DNA of 64,000 bases, taken from NCBI RefSeq assembly GCF_003265705.1, contig NW_020312788.1:1363405-1427404 (forward strand), read 5' to 3'. A program made the translations under genes and the position numbers. Below, piece after piece: positions 36,696-48,072 of this stretch. Position 1 is the first letter of the stretch; every line of letters starts with the position of its first letter. This DNA comes from Callorhinus ursinus. Lineage: Eukaryota > Chordata > Mammalia > Carnivora > Otariidae. Under the pieces are notes generated by a model. The model did no database searches, was not told the DNA's origin, and saw only the letters and a list, made by a program, of their open reading frames with translations.

Positions 36696-37120
36696 AACAC
36701 CCACAATAGAATATTACTTGGCCTTCAAAAAGAATGAAATCTTGCCATTTGCAACAACATGGATAGAGCCAGAGTGTATTATGTTAAGAGAAACAGGTCA
36801 GAGAAAGACGAACACCATGTGATTTCACTTATATGTGGAATTTAAGAGACAAAACAGATGAACACAGGGAAAGGGGGGAAAAAGAGAGGCAAACCATAAG
36901 AGACTCTTAACTAAAGAGAACAAACAGAGTTGATGGAGGGGAGTTGGGTGGGAGATGGGCTAAATGCATGATGGGTATTAAGGAGGGCCCTTGTTTTGAT
37001 GAGCACTGGGTGTTATATGTAAGTGGTGAATCATTTAATTCTACTCCTGAAACTAATATTATACTGTATGTTAACTAATTAGAATTTAAATAAAAACTTG
37101 AAACAAAAAATAAATAAAAT
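34671..37120 (+). pseudogene. 5'-truncated L1: ORF2 reverse transcriptase to 3' end
   Basis: A 2.45-kb L1 fragment. It begins inside the reverse transcriptase (near CATGATCAAGTGGGATTTAT), carries the polymerase motif region [12 protein letters not shown] around 35090-35130, where L1 usually reads FADD, and continues through the C-terminal part to the 3' UTR and A-rich tail. ORF2 is broken by several frameshifts and stops. An imperfect duplication (AAAATGTTCCATAG at 34657, AAAACGTTCCATAT at 37121) supports one insertion event. Confidence 0.92.
36650..36692. repeat. (GT)n microsatellite inside an L1
   Basis: About 21 GT units after AGAAGATGTGGG and before the L1 text AATAGAATATTACTTGG. Same internal L1 site as the repeats at 23275, 49085 and 58763. 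Confidence 0.97.
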
Positions 37121-37199
37121 AAAACGTTCCATATTCAAACTTAAAAAGATAAAAGAAAAAGAGAAGGGACAGTTCAAAATAAAGAAAGATGTCAGAAGT

Positions 37200-37368
37200 G
37201 GGGCACCTGGGTGGCTCAGTCGTTAAGTGTCTCCCTTGATCGAGCCCTGCATCGGGCACCCTGCTCAGCGGGAAGCCTGCTTCTCCCTCTCCCACTCTCC
37301 CTGCTTGTGTTCCCTCTCTCGCTGTCTCTCTCTGTGTCATATAAATAAATAAAATCTTTAAAAAAAAA
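37200..37368 (+). mobile_element. Can-SINE with internal deletion
   Basis: Head GGGGCACCTGGGTGGCTCAG but the GGTCATGATCCCAGGG segment is missing between 37236 and 37241. Perfect duplication AAAGATGTCAGAAGT at 37185-37199 and 37369-37383. Confidence 0.95.
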
Positions 37369-37724
37369 AAAGATGTCAGAAGTAAGGAAAAAGTAGAGAG
37401 GGGTAAAATGCAAGATATCAGTAGGTGTGTGAGGCTCTGAAAGAAAATAAGGAAACAGCCAGAGATTTCACCTGCTACAGTTCCCAATTAAAATCACTCT
37501 TTAGAGATCTAACGCTTTTTCATGTTAGTTTCTTATTCACTTCCTTCTATCTATAAAAGATAAAAGAGCTACAACATAGTGGAATTATCTAATTTTAATA
37601 AGCTTAGCTAGTGTACAAAATTATGAAAAGGAGTTAAATGAAGTGACAATTTGGTCAAAGCAACTTTAAAAATATAAAATAATAAATAAATAAAGATTAA
37701 AACAACAAAAACAAAAACTCGGTG

Positions 37725-37825
37725 GCAGAGATTTTTGTTTTGCTTTCTTTCATTCTATGACAGTATCTGGCACCTAGGTTCCCAACAAATATTTGTGGAA
37801 TGAATGAATGAAGGCATAAATAAAA
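37725..37825 (+). mobile_element. L2 3'-end fragment
   Basis: ACAGTATCTGGCACCTAGGT and CAACAAATATTTGTGGAATG plus AATGAATGAA match the L2 terminus. Confidence 0.6.
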
Positions 37826-37881
37826 CATTACACTGATGATTACAAAGTATTTGGTGAAGAAGTTATAAAAAGTTAAGTGGC

Positions 37882-38061
37882 TGGGGCGCCTGGGTAGCTC
37901 AGTCGTTAAGCGTCTGCCTTCAGCTCAGGTCACGGTCCCAGGGTCCTGGGATGGAGCCCCGCATCGGGCTGGCTCCCTGCTCAGCATTCCCCCTGCTTGA
38001 GCTCCCTCTCTAGCTGTCTCTCTGTCAAATAAATAAATAAAATCTTTAAAAAAAAAAAAAG
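37882..38061 (+). mobile_element. Can-SINE with target-site duplication
   Basis: Head GGGGCGCCTGGGTAGCTCAG, a short deletion in the GGGAAGCCTGCTTC part, and a 14-A tail. Duplication AGTTAAGTGGC at 37871-37881 and 38062-38072. Confidence 0.94.
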
Positions 38062-38159
38062 AGTTAAGTGGCAAAAATCTAACAGGTTAGTTTTGTCACA
38101 GTAGTAGAAAAGAGAAATAGCTACAAAACTAGTTAGCCAATACTCCTACACATTTCCTT

Positions 38160-38343
38160 TTTATTTTTTTTAAAGATTTATTTATTTATTGGACAGAGAC
38201 AGAGCATGCATGTGCGTAGGACAGGAGGGTGGCGCAGAGGGAGAAGGGGAAAGTAGACTCCCCACTGAGCACAGGGCTTGATCTCATGACCCGAGCCAAA
38301 ATCGAGAGGTGGACTCTTAATCCACTGAGCCATCCAGGTACCC
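38160..38343 (-). mobile_element. Can-SINE, antisense
   Basis: T run, AAAGATTTATTTATTTATTG, GA-rich middle, reversed head CTGAGCCATCCAGGTACCCC. The duplication ACACATTTCCT near 38148 and 38345 supports the boundaries. Confidence 0.92.
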
Positions 38344-38464
38344 CACACATTTCCTCTTTAGTAGGCATTTCTCATGACAGCTCTACCCCAATATCCTATT
38401 CAAGTGGGGTTTCCCAAATCAATTTCATTTTTAAGCAAGAAAAGTAACAAGAGGAGAAACTAAT

Positions 38465-38645
38465 TTAGCAGGCATCATATTAGATCCTTTTGCCTATATT
38501 ACATTACTTAACCAACACAACAATCCTCTGAAGTCAATATTATCTCTATAGTTAAAAGAAAGCAACAAACTTGGCCAGATTATGTCAAGCAATACCTGTA
38601 TTTGAACTCAGGGGATGCATATCTCTTTCCACTTTACTATACTAA
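38465..38645 (-). mobile_element. MIR SINE, antisense
   Basis: CTTAACCAACACAACAATCC, TTATCTCTATAGTTAAAAGA, CTTGGCCAGATTATG and TTTGAACTCAGGGGATG follow reversed MIR order. Confidence 0.65.
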
Positions 38646-38892
38646 TTCAGAGAATAAACACCCTAGAAAAAGTGCTCAGGAGAAATGTGTAAGAATTTTA
38701 TTTTCTTTTTGCTTCACACAAACTCCTGTTAAAAACGGACTGAATTCAAAAAAAAAAAGAAAAAGAAAAAATGGATTGAATTCATTGGGACTAGAGTGTG
38801 TAAGGGTTATCACATCTTAAAATACTTTAGCATGGGAAAGGATAGAGAACATTCAGACAAATCCTTCAAAAATTTTTCAAAAAAAAATTTTT

Positions 38893-39098
38893 AGGGGCAC
38901 CTGGGTAGCTCAGTCGCTTAAATGTCTGACTCTTGATTTCAGTTCAGGTCATGATCTCAGGGTGGTGAGATGGAGCCCCATGTCAGGCTCCCCACTCAGT
39001 GCAGAGTCTGCTTGAGATTCTCTCCTTCTCCCTCTACCCCTCCCCTGGCTCATGTGTATGCACTCTCTAAAATAAATAAAATTAAAAAAAATTTTTTT
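38893..39098 (+). mobile_element. Can-SINE
   Basis: Head GGGGCACCTGGGTAGCTCAG, TTGATTTCAGTTCAGGTCAT, CT-rich middle and AAATAAATAAAATT tail. The flanks are A/T runs, so the duplication is ambiguous. Confidence 0.92.
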
Positions 39099-39153
39099 TA
39101 ATTTCATTGGCAAAGATACCATTCAACAGGCTGTTTCAAGAATTACTGCTTCT

Positions 39154-39394
39154 GGAAAAGTGAAGTGGGGGAAATTGGAGGGGGAGACGAACCATGAGAG
39201 ACTATGGACTCTGAGAAACAAACTGAGGGTTCTAGAGGGGAGGGGGGGTGGGGGGATGGGTTAGCCTGGCGATGGGTACTAAAGAGGGCACGTACTGCAT
39301 GGAACACTGGGTGTTATACGCAAACAATGAATCATGGAACACTACATCAAAAACTAATGATGTAATGTATGGTGATTAACATAGTTAAAAAAAA
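39154..39394 (+). mobile_element. L1 3' tail with 16-bp target-site duplication
   Basis: A 241-bp L1 3' end (GGGGGAGACGAACCATGAGA to TGGTGATTAACATAG plus A run). Perfect duplication AAGAATTACTGCTTCT at 39138-39153 and 39395-39410. It lies about 440 bp from the UBR3 exon at 39833-39982. Confidence 0.95.
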
Positions 39395-39832
39395 AAGAAT
39401 TACTGCTTCTAGTAGCTCAAGAAATAAAAGCAAAACTACCTGAATGTGTCTTTATGTAGTTAAAATATTTAAACTGACAATATATCTGGGCTTAAAATGC
39501 TTCCCAATTTTAAAACAACTAAATTGTTAAGAAAGCTGAACTCCATTATTGGCCATCTAGCATTGGTAATATACCATCACACTTTAAGGAAAAAGATTGT
39601 GTAAACATATAGAGAAACTTCTCTGTTAAGGGCTTCTTCTAACACTCATGTCCAGGAAAGTCAGATATAATCAAATTTAAAATCCTTGCTATACAGATCT
39701 AAATTGATCCTAGCTATTTAGATCTATAGTTATATCCAAAGATATAACTTTCAATTAATACAGATATTTATTAATATGTTGTATATACTTTGGCTCTAAA
39801 ATAATCCCACTGAAAAATTACTTTGATTTTAC

Positions 39833-39982
39833 CTGAGGATGCTTGTAACAGTACAACCAATCCTGTAGGTCGGTCTTCAGAGGAGGGGCCACTCTGTCCA
39901 CAAATAACACAATCATATACTGCTTCAGAAACTTGTGGTTCTGCTGTTGTGATCTCCATAGGAATATCATTCTCAGGAGAAT
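39833..39982 (-). CDS. UBR3: UBR3 coding exon carrying the first RING Cys pair
   Basis: This 150-nt exon follows acceptor ...CCCCTCAG and ends at donor GTAAAA. It completes the split Asp codon and encodes 49 full residues, opening SPENDIPMEI and including YDCVICGQSG, whose C-x-x-C is the first zinc-ligand pair of the RING. It ends ...LLQASS plus the first base of a Val codon completed by the next exon. The acidic, Pro/Glu-rich start looks like a flexible linker. A C-rich run of eight bases directly precedes the acceptor AG. Ligand assignment is inferred from RING family layout. Confidence 0.94.
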
Positions 39983-40189
39983 CTGAGGGGGGGGAAAAAT
40001 TACAGCTCTTATTCCTGAGGAGAAAAATCTTTCTTCAGTGAAATATGGAGAAAAAAATCAAGTTCAAATAATTTTTTGCTTCAATACCAATAAAGTTATA
40101 TAGTAATAAAACTATGGAAAAAATTAACCTTGAAGTAAAATGTTCACTCAGAAAAAAAAAATGCAGAGTGAATATAATGAAAGATTTTA

Positions 40190-40387
40190 TTTTTTTAAAG
40201 ATTTTATTTATTTATTTGAGAGTTAGAGAGAAAAAGAGAGCACAAGCTGGGAGAGCGGCAGGCAGAGGGAGAAGCAGACGGCCCAATGAGGAGGGAGACC
40301 AATGAGGGGCTTGATCCCAGGACCCCAAGATCATGACCCGAGCCGAAGGGAGACGCTTAACCAACTGAGCCATCCAGGAGCCCCTAC
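40190..40387 (-). mobile_element. Can-SINE, antisense, close to a UBR3 exon
   Basis: Starts TTTTTTTAAAGATTTTATTT, ends CTGAGCCATCCAGGAGCCCC. Duplication AATGAAAGATTTTA at 40176-40189 and 40388-40401. It lies about 210 bp from the acceptor of the exon ending at 39982. Confidence 0.94.
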
Positions 40388-40932
40388 AATGAAAGATTTT
40401 AATTTTTAGGGTTAAATACACTTCAAATGTTGTATCATTCACATATAAAAAGTGAAACCAAAACACAGAAGGAAAGGAAATAAGGAGGAGATTGTTTTAA
40501 TTTTTTTTGAGGCACTTCAGAAGGGAAATCTATAATAACATGACAACTCCTGGGGGGAGAACGGCAATATTTACTAGGAGATAAAAGAGGAACAAACGAT
40601 TTCTCCTTTATTTTGAATTCTAATGATTATATCTTAGCAATAATGATAATCAACATGTATTTATTTATGTAGGGAAATCATTTAGATATGACCATATATG
40701 TTAATAAGGCAGAACTACTATAGAAAATAACAGTAATCCTCTGGTTTTAATAGATAAAACCAATAATGATATTCAAATAAAGACTCTTAGATCCTATGAA
40801 GATCATGGTGCTGTCCATAGTGGCAAAGAAGTAAGTAGAGGGGCCTGGGAAGACCAGAAAAACCAAAGTGATGTGTGACATATTTAAAAGACGGAGGCAT
40901 ATCTAAATAAATAGGTAAAAATACATGAGAGA

Positions 40933-41355
40933 CATTGGGGAGGGTATGTGCTACGGTGAGCGCTGTGAATTGTGCAAGACTGTTGAATCACAGATCTGTA
41001 CTTCTGAAACAAATAACACAACATATTTTAAGAAAAAAGAAAAAAGAAGATAACAGGAGAGGAAGAAAAGGGGAGTATGTCAGAGGGGGAGACGAACCAT
41101 GAGAGATGATGGACTCTGAAAAACAAACTGAGGGTTCTAGAGGGGAGGGGGGAGGGGGATGGGTTAGCCTGGTGATGGGTATTGAGGAGGGCACGTTCTG
41201 CATGGAGCACTGGGTGTTATGAACAAACAATGAATCATGGAACACTGCATCAAAAACTAATGATGTAATATATGGGGATTAACATAACAATAAAAAATTA
41301 AAAAAAAAACTAATGATGTAATATATGGTGATTAACATAACAATAAAAAATTAAA
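40933..41355 (+). mobile_element. L1 3' UTR insertion with duplicated end
   Basis: Contains GAGCGCTGTGAATTGTGCAA, a GA-rich block, GGAGACGAACCATGAGAGAT and ATGGTGATTAACATAACAAT. The last 53 bp before the tail are tandemly repeated (CTAATGATGTAATATATGG at 41257 and 41310). Duplication AAAAATACATGAGAGA at 40917-40932 and 41356-41371. Confidence 0.94.
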
Positions 41356-41689
41356 AAAAATACATGAGAGAAAGAGAAAAAGAAAGATGTCCAGTTTAGA
41401 TACATTTTAATAAAGATCATGCAAATAAACATATCTAATATGTATTAAGAGTTACTGAGAAGAAATGGGGGCAGAAACCTAAAAGAGAACTTTTGATGAT
41501 GCCCAGTATTAATGGAAATAAAAAGAAGCCAATGAAGAAATGAGAGAAAAAAAAAATTAACAATAGAATACAATGGGACCAGAACAGAATCAGAACCAGA
41601 AAGCTCGATGTCTATGAAAATAAGATTAATGGGTCAAAATGAAAAGATTTCAAAATAAGTACCAGAGGCCATTAAGATTTGACATGTGA

Positions 41690-41872
41690 GGGGCACCTGG
41701 GTGGCCCAGTTGATTAAGTGGCTACCTTCAGTTCAGGTCATGATCTCAGGCTCCTGGGATGGAGCCCCATGTTGCACTTCCTGCTCAGCAGGGAGTCTGC
41801 TTCTCCCTCTGCCTCTGTGCTCTCTCTCTCCCTCTCTTTCAAATAAATAAATAAATAAAATCTTTAAAAAAA
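41690..41872 (+). mobile_element. Can-SINE with 16-bp target-site duplication
   Basis: Head GGGGCACCTGGGTGGCCCAG and tail (AAAT)n AAAATC. Perfect duplication AAGATTTGACATGTGA at 41674-41689 and 41873-41888. Confidence 0.95.
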
Positions 41873-42146
41873 AAGATTTGACATGTGATTCCTCTGTTTT
41901 TTTAGGGAGAAAACTTTAGTACAGAAAAGAGGGGATGTAGCTGATTGCTCTCAAGTTCAAAGGAAAACACAGAACTACCTGACTTAAAGTGACACGAAAG
42001 AATTGTCTGAGATTAGATGCTAAAGAACTAAAATGTCACTGATGCTATCTCACACACATAGTTTTCCTTTTTTATATCTTGGTACAATCAACTTGAAAAC
42101 TTCAGGGAAATCCTTATAGCAAAACACATTATCAAAGAAGCTGCTA

Positions 42147-42340
42147 GGGGAGCCTGGGTGGCTCAGTCGTTAAGCGTCTGCCTTCGGCTCAGGTCATGAT
42201 CCCAGGGTCCTGGGGCTGAGTCCCACATCAGCTTCCTGCTCCGCGGGAAGCCTGCTTCTCCCCCTCCCACTCTCCCTGCTTGTGTTCCCTCTCTCGCTGT
42301 GCCTCTCCCTGTCAAATAAATAAAAATCTTAAAAAATAAT
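42147..42340 (+). mobile_element. Can-SINE
   Basis: Near-consensus copy (GGGGAGCCTGGGTGGCTCAG ... TCAAATAAATAAAAATC). The tail passes into AATAATAATAAATAAA, so the outer boundary is uncertain. Confidence 0.93.
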
Positions 42341-42512
42341 AATAAATAAAATTTAAAATGTGTTTCTGTTTAAAATTGACACTTGCCCTTTAAAAACAAT
42401 AGTGCCTATTTTAAGTTACCATAAGGAATATTGTTACAATAAAGGCAAAATAAAGCAATAGTTAATTCACCTGTTTGGTTTTACATGCACAGAAAAGAAT
42501 CTACCTAAATTA

Positions 42513-42712
42513 GGGGCGCCTGGGTGGCTCAGTTGGTTAAGCGACTGCCTTCAGCTCAGGTCATGATCCTGGAGTCCTGGGATTGAGTCCCACATCGGGC
42601 TCCCTGCTTAGCGGGGAGTCTGCTTCTCCCTCTGACCCTCCCCTCTCTTGTGCTCTCTCTCTCTCTTCATTCTCTCTCTAATAAATAAATCAAATCTTTA
42701 AAAAAAAAAAAA
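42513..42712 (+). mobile_element. Can-SINE with target-site duplication
   Basis: Head GGGGCGCCTGGGTGGCTCAG and a 13-A tail. Flanks CTACCTAAATTA (42501-42512) and CTACCTGAATTA (42713-42724) differ by one base. Confidence 0.94.
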
Positions 42713-42769
42713 ACTACCTGAATTAAGCAGGTGATTCTTCTGAATACTATTTCAAATTTACCAAAGTTC

Positions 42770-43290
42770 TGTTTACAATCACTGTTTTAGAATGACTGCA
42801 AAATGGCCCCAATTCTCCACTCCTCCCTCCCTGTATCTATGATCTTTGCAATGTGACTTTGAAACTCCTCCCATCAAGATGCAGAATTTATTTCCCCACT
42901 CCTTGTATATGAGCTGGTCTTGATTTGCTTTAGTCGAGAGAATAAGGCAGAAGTAACATGCTTTTCCAAGACGAGGGCTCAAATGACCTTGCATGCTTTC
43001 TCTCCTCTCTCTTTCTTGTGCTCTCCACCATGACACACCTATATAAGAATAAGTCTGGGCTAGCTTGCTTGAGGAGGAGAGCCCACATGGAGCAAAGTCA
43101 GGTTGTCCCATCAGTTTGGCTCAGTCCCAATCAGCTGAACAGCAGATCTCAACCAACCAGTTAAACCTTTCACAGAAAAGTCTGGTCCAAATTAGAACTA
43201 CCAGCCAACCCACTAACTCAGGAGAAATAATAGCTGTTGTTTTAAATCACTAAATTTAGGGATGGTTTGTTACATAGTAACTGCTGACAA
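42770..43290 (+). mobile_element. Solo LTR of the MLT1-like (ERVL-MaLR) class
   Basis: Order of landmarks: AAAATGGCCCCAATTCTCC, CCTCCCATCAAGATGCAGAA, AATAAGGCAGAAGTAACATG, CTGGGCTAGC..., then GAGAAATAATAGCTGTTGTTTTAAATCACTAAA and GGTTTGTTACATAGTAACTGCTGACA. This is the usual layout of an ancient MaLR LTR. No internal coding region is seen. The subfamily is uncertain. Confidence 0.7.
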
Positions 43291-44249
43291 AATTTCTGCT
43301 GTATGTTAATTACAGTATGTAAACTCTCCAAAGAATTGAAGAACTCTGCCTTACTAAGATATGTGAGTCATGAAAGCTAATATTTGAAGCGATAAAAGTG
43401 TTTCCATTCAGATATTTTCTGATTTAAGGGATTAAAAATCATTTTCCAACGGCAGCATTTTAACACTTATTTATTTAACTCCTCATTTTAATATCACCAA
43501 AGTGAAAAGCTTCAGTATTCATGAATATTACAATTCCACTTCAAGAGTTTACACTGTTATGCAAAATTTCTTATTCTAATATTGGTTTAAATTGCTTAAA
43601 ATCTATTTTCACATACAATTAATCTTTGATTAAAAATAGCTTTGCCTTTACTTTTACCTTTGACATGAATTCTTTGGATAAATTTAAACTAAAATAACTA
43701 TTTGTAAAACAATCAAAAATCTTGTTGCATGCTTTGTCTTTGCGTTTACGGAGTTTTCTTGGATGAAGAGAAGAAAGGAAAGATAAATGATGTAGGGAAG
43801 ATATATTTAGTGCCCTCAAAATTATGACATATTTTTGTTTGAAAGCATTAGGCCTCCTCGAGGGAACAGTCAACTGCAAAACACTAGTATCACAAGGTGA
43901 AATGTGGTTTGCAGCCCAGTGGTAGGTGCAGAGAATTTTCTTTATTGCATAAACTGATCTAAAATTTTACGCATTTTATTTCGTTTTTAAAATACACAAT
44001 ACCCTTTAATTTTTAACTACAACTGAGTACTTGCTAGTAACCCACTAGGTGAGTTACTATTCATAAATTAGGCACACTATTAGAGTTTACTGTTTTCTAC
44101 TAAGAAGTCTGACTGCCCTGTGACAACTGCCACAACAGCAAACTCTCACTGCACATTATCATTTATTCTGGTAAGGATGTATTGTCCTGAGTTGGCCATC
44201 ATTTTTATTACCATCATTCTTGCTTTCCTCTTCTTTTTTTTACTTGGTA
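43291..44249. other. UBR3 intron, nothing recognised
   Basis: A/T-rich. The 86-codon minus frame at 43619-43879 has no exon borders matching UBR3 phase. Confidence 0.5.
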
Positions 44250-45290
44250 AAAAATAATCTCATTTTAAAATAATTTTAGATTTGCAGGGAAGTTTTCAAG
44301 CTACTACAAAGAGTTCTCATATACCCAGTTTCCTTTTACATCTTACCTTAGGTGGTATGGTTGTCACAATGAACTAATATTGTATATTATTGATCCATTT
44401 TTATTGGTAAAATGTTGATATATTAACCACAGTCTGTATTTCCTTCAGATTTCCTTAGTTGCTACCTAACATCCTTCTTCTATTCCAGAATCCCATCCAG
44501 GATACCATATTACATTCAGTTGTCATGTCTCCTTAAGCTTCTCTTGGCTGTGACAGTTTCTCAGACTTTCCTTGTTTTTGATAATCTTGACAGTTTTGAG
44601 GCGTACTGGCCAGGTGTTTTGTAGAATGTTCCTTAATAGTAACTCATCTAATGTTTTTCTCGAGATTAGGACTAGGTTATGGGTTTTAGGGAGGAAGACC
44701 ACTGAGGTAAAGTACCATTCTCATCACACCATTTCAAAGGTACATAATATCAACATGACATCGCTGTTGATATTTACCTAGGTCATCTGGTGAAGGTAGT
44801 GTTTGCCAACTTTCTCCACTGTAACATTACTCCGCACCCCCACCCCCACCTTCCACACTGTACTTTTTGGAATGAAGTCACGAAGCACAGCCTATACTTA
44901 AGGAGTCGGGAGTTATTCCACTTGCTTGAGGGTGAGTTACCTACATAAACCGTTTGGAATTCTTCTGCATGGGGAATTTGTCTATTCTTCCTCATTTATT
45001 TATTCAATCATTTATTTATATAAGTATGAATTCAGGATATTTATTTTATACTCAGGGTTATAATCTGATACTATTTATTTTCTTGCATAAATTGTTCTAG
45101 CTTGGCCACTGGGAGCCCTTTCAGTATCTAACTCTAATCTATTACCCACATGAATCATTCCAGCCTTCTCCTCTTGCTTATCTATTACCTCTTACTCCAA
45201 CAGTGAGAAATCTGGCTCCCATCATCCACCATCCATTTACCTAACTGTTCAGTATATAAGGATAGTGGTTTCTGTAGAGGAAACACATAC
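44250..45290 (-). mobile_element. Old L1M-type 3' region, probably antisense
   Basis: GCAGGGAAGTTTTCAAGCTAC, CAGAATCCCATCCAGGATACC, TTGTCATGTCTCCTTAAGC, GTTTTGTAGAATGTTCC and TCATCACACCATTTCAAAGG recur in order in many ancient mammalian L1M copies. Orientation and family are tentative. Confidence 0.5.
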
Positions 45291-45876
45291 TGCCACAGGA
45301 GACATGTTATCAACTAGAGTACAGTGCTTATGTGTAGTTCCCTTTGTCTTCAGTATTATAGACTCCTCTAATTTCCAAAGTTACTTACCCTAAATGAGGT
45401 TGTTTCATGAATTTGTAATATAGATTCTCTTGTCACATTCTGTAGTCCATCCTGGGACCTCCAACCTCCTAAATGACTTTTTAAACTTGCAAACATTAAA
45501 ATTCACTCTTCCTGTTATAAAGTTTTGATAAATGCATAGTGTTATGTATCCAACTGTATAGTCTCATACAGAATAATTTCACTGCTCTAAAAGATACCTT
45601 GTGTTTCACTTATTTAAGCCCATTCCCCAACTTTGGCAACCACTCATTTGTTCACTGTCTCTACAGTTCTGGCCTTTCCACAATGTTGTATAAATGGAAA
45701 ACATACAGTATATAGCCTGTTCAGACTTACTATTTTAACTAAGCAATATGCATTTAAGATTCATCCATGTCTTAGCATGGCTTGATAGTTCATTCCTTTT
45801 TATTGCTGAATAGTACTCCACTATATGGATGTACCATAATTTGTTTATCCATTCATCTATTGAAAAACATCTTGGC

Positions 45877-46052
45877 GGGGCGCCTGGGTGGCTCAGTCAT
45901 TAAGCATCTGCCTTCAGCTCAGGTCATGATCCCAGGGTCCTGGGATCGAGCCCCACATCGGGCTCCCTGCTTGGTGGGAAGCCTATTTCTCTCTCTTCCA
46001 CTCCCCCTGCTTGTGTTCCCTCTCTCACTGTGTCTCTGTCAAATAAATAAAA
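45877..46052 (+). mobile_element. Can-SINE with target-site duplication
   Basis: Head GGGGCGCCTGGGTGGCTCAG. AACATCTTGGC before and AAAATCTTGGC after the tail mark the target duplication in an old L1. Confidence 0.93.
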
Positions 46053-46057
46053 AAATC

Positions 46058-46097
46058 TTGGCTACTTCCAGTGGCTACTTCCAGTGGCTACTTCCAG
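46058..46097. repeat. Three tandem 13-bp units beside the SINE
   Basis: GTGGCTACTTCCA-type unit three times (13-bp period), directly after the SINE's 3' target copy. The parent L1 text would hold one copy. Confidence 0.85.
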
Positions 46098-46650
46098 TTT
46101 TGAGAGATTGCAAATAAAGCTTCTATAAACACTCATGTGCAGATTCTTGTGTGGGCCTATATTTTTACATCAATTGGGCAAGTACCTAACAGCATGATGG
46201 CTGGATCATATGGTGAAACTAAATTTAGCTTTGTAAGATAATGTCAAATTCTTAAACCCAAAACTTCTAAGAGAAAGAACTATTGTACTTTTAGTACTTT
46301 TAACTGGCAACACATAGAAAAATATGAGTTAAATGTCACATTTACATCACTATAACTAGATCTTTATAAATTTTGGTTAATATGTATTAAAACCATATAT
46401 AAACACTTATCTCCACCTAGTGGCTATCAAAAAGTAGATACATACAGTGATATTCCAATTTCAGAAACGTAGGTTGACTGTTCACTGCAGCACTATTAGT
46501 TACAGCAGAATAAAAAAAATAAATAAATAAATAACCCTGAAAATAAAGTGAATGTCCAATAATAAAGACATGGCTGAGTAAATTACTTCTTTATGGACTA
46601 TTATGGGCTTTTCCTACCTGTCCCCAAATAAAGAAAAGAAACACTAAATT

Positions 46651-46831
46651 AGAGTAGTGGTTCTCAACTTTGGCTGCACTTTAGAATCAGCTGCTAACTC
46701 TCAAAAGATTGCTATGCCTGAACCCCATTCCCAAAGACTCTTCTTTAACTAGTCTGTAGTGGAGCCTACGCACAGATATTACCTTAAGGAGGCTATCATG
46801 ATTCTAATGTGCACCAAGGTTGAGAACTGCT
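46651..46831 (+). mobile_element. MER5A-like hAT DNA transposon (MITE)
   Basis: Ends are inverted repeats: AGTGGTTCTCAACTTTGG at the start and CCAAGGTTGAGAACTGCTG at the end. The interior (TTTAGAATCAGCTG, CCTGAACCCCATTCCCAAAG, GATTCTAATGTGCACC) fits MER5A. Non-coding and ancient. Confidence 0.85.
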
Positions 46832-48072
46832 GAATCAGAACTACTGGTAAAGACTTAGAAGTGTTACTGAGGTACAAAGCAGGGAAGGGTGATCTCATCT
46901 GGTAAAGTAAACAATGACCAAAACAAGGAAGGAAGAAAGCGGAAGAGGCGGAGGGAGGAAGAAAGGGAGAAGATTAAATGAACATATAATAATAGTATGT
47001 TTGTATATGATTATACGAATATAGAGAAAAACAGAATACAGAAACCAAGTTGTAATCACAGGTCATGGAAGAAAAAGAAAAAAAAAAAACACAAATTAAA
47101 AGCGTGTATATTAATCCCATTCATGTAACACTGCATGCATGTGCACACACATGTGTGCATAATGAAATCTGGGATAAAAAGAGATCTATATATACTATAT
47201 ATAATTTTCAGGGATATTCATGATATATTAAGTTTTTTTTAAAAAAAGGAAGCAAAGTACACAGCCTTATGTACAGTATAACTTTATTTCAGAAAAAACA
47301 TGTATTCATATGAAGCAAGAAAGCCTGTTTACAATAGTTTATCCCAGAGGGGTGAGGTTAAAAGGAAGATAGGAAGAGATGATTACCTTTGCTTTCATAT
47401 AGTTTTATATGATGTATTATGCACATTATTATGCTCTTAAAAAATGTTTTAGCTTGGTAGAAGTGTGTGCCTTACTTATAGAACAAATAACCAAAACAAA
47501 ACTTTTAGTTATGGGTTATGATTTTTGAAGCACACCACATCAGAGATGACTGACATAAAATGTCAGACCTACCCCCATAACTATATGGTCAATTAATCTC
47601 CAACAAAGCAGGAAAGAATACACAAGGAAAAAAGATGGTCTCTTCAACAAATGGTGTTGGGAAAACTAGACAGCAACATGCAAGAATGAAACTGGACCAC
47701 TTTCTTATACCATACACAAAAATAAAATCAAAATGGATTAAAGACCTAAATGTGAGACATAAAACTTTTAAAATCCTAGAGGAGAACATAGGCCATAGCA
47801 CTGGCCTTTGGCATTGGCTGTAGCAACTTCTTACTAGGTATGTGTCCTGAGGCAAGGGAAACAAAAGCAAAAATAAAACTATTGGGACTACATCAAAATA
47901 AAAAGCTTCTGCATAGCGAAGGAAACAACAAAACTAAAAGACAACCTACAGAATGGGAAAAGATATTTGCAAATGACATATCTGATAAAGGGTCGGTATC
48001 CAAAATATATAAAGAACTTATACCACTCAATAACCAAAAAACAAATAATTCAATTAAAAAACAGGCAGAAGA

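Larger units (their letters stand above)
45440..46240 (-). mobile_element. Old L1M-type segment, antisense, split by a SINE
   Basis: TCATCCATGTCTTAGCATGG, TTTTTATTGCTGAATAGTAC, CATTCATCTATTGAAAAACATC and GCTTCTATAAACACTCATG are the reversed end of old L1 ORF2 and 3' UTR. The SINE at 45877 interrupts it. Confidence 0.7.
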
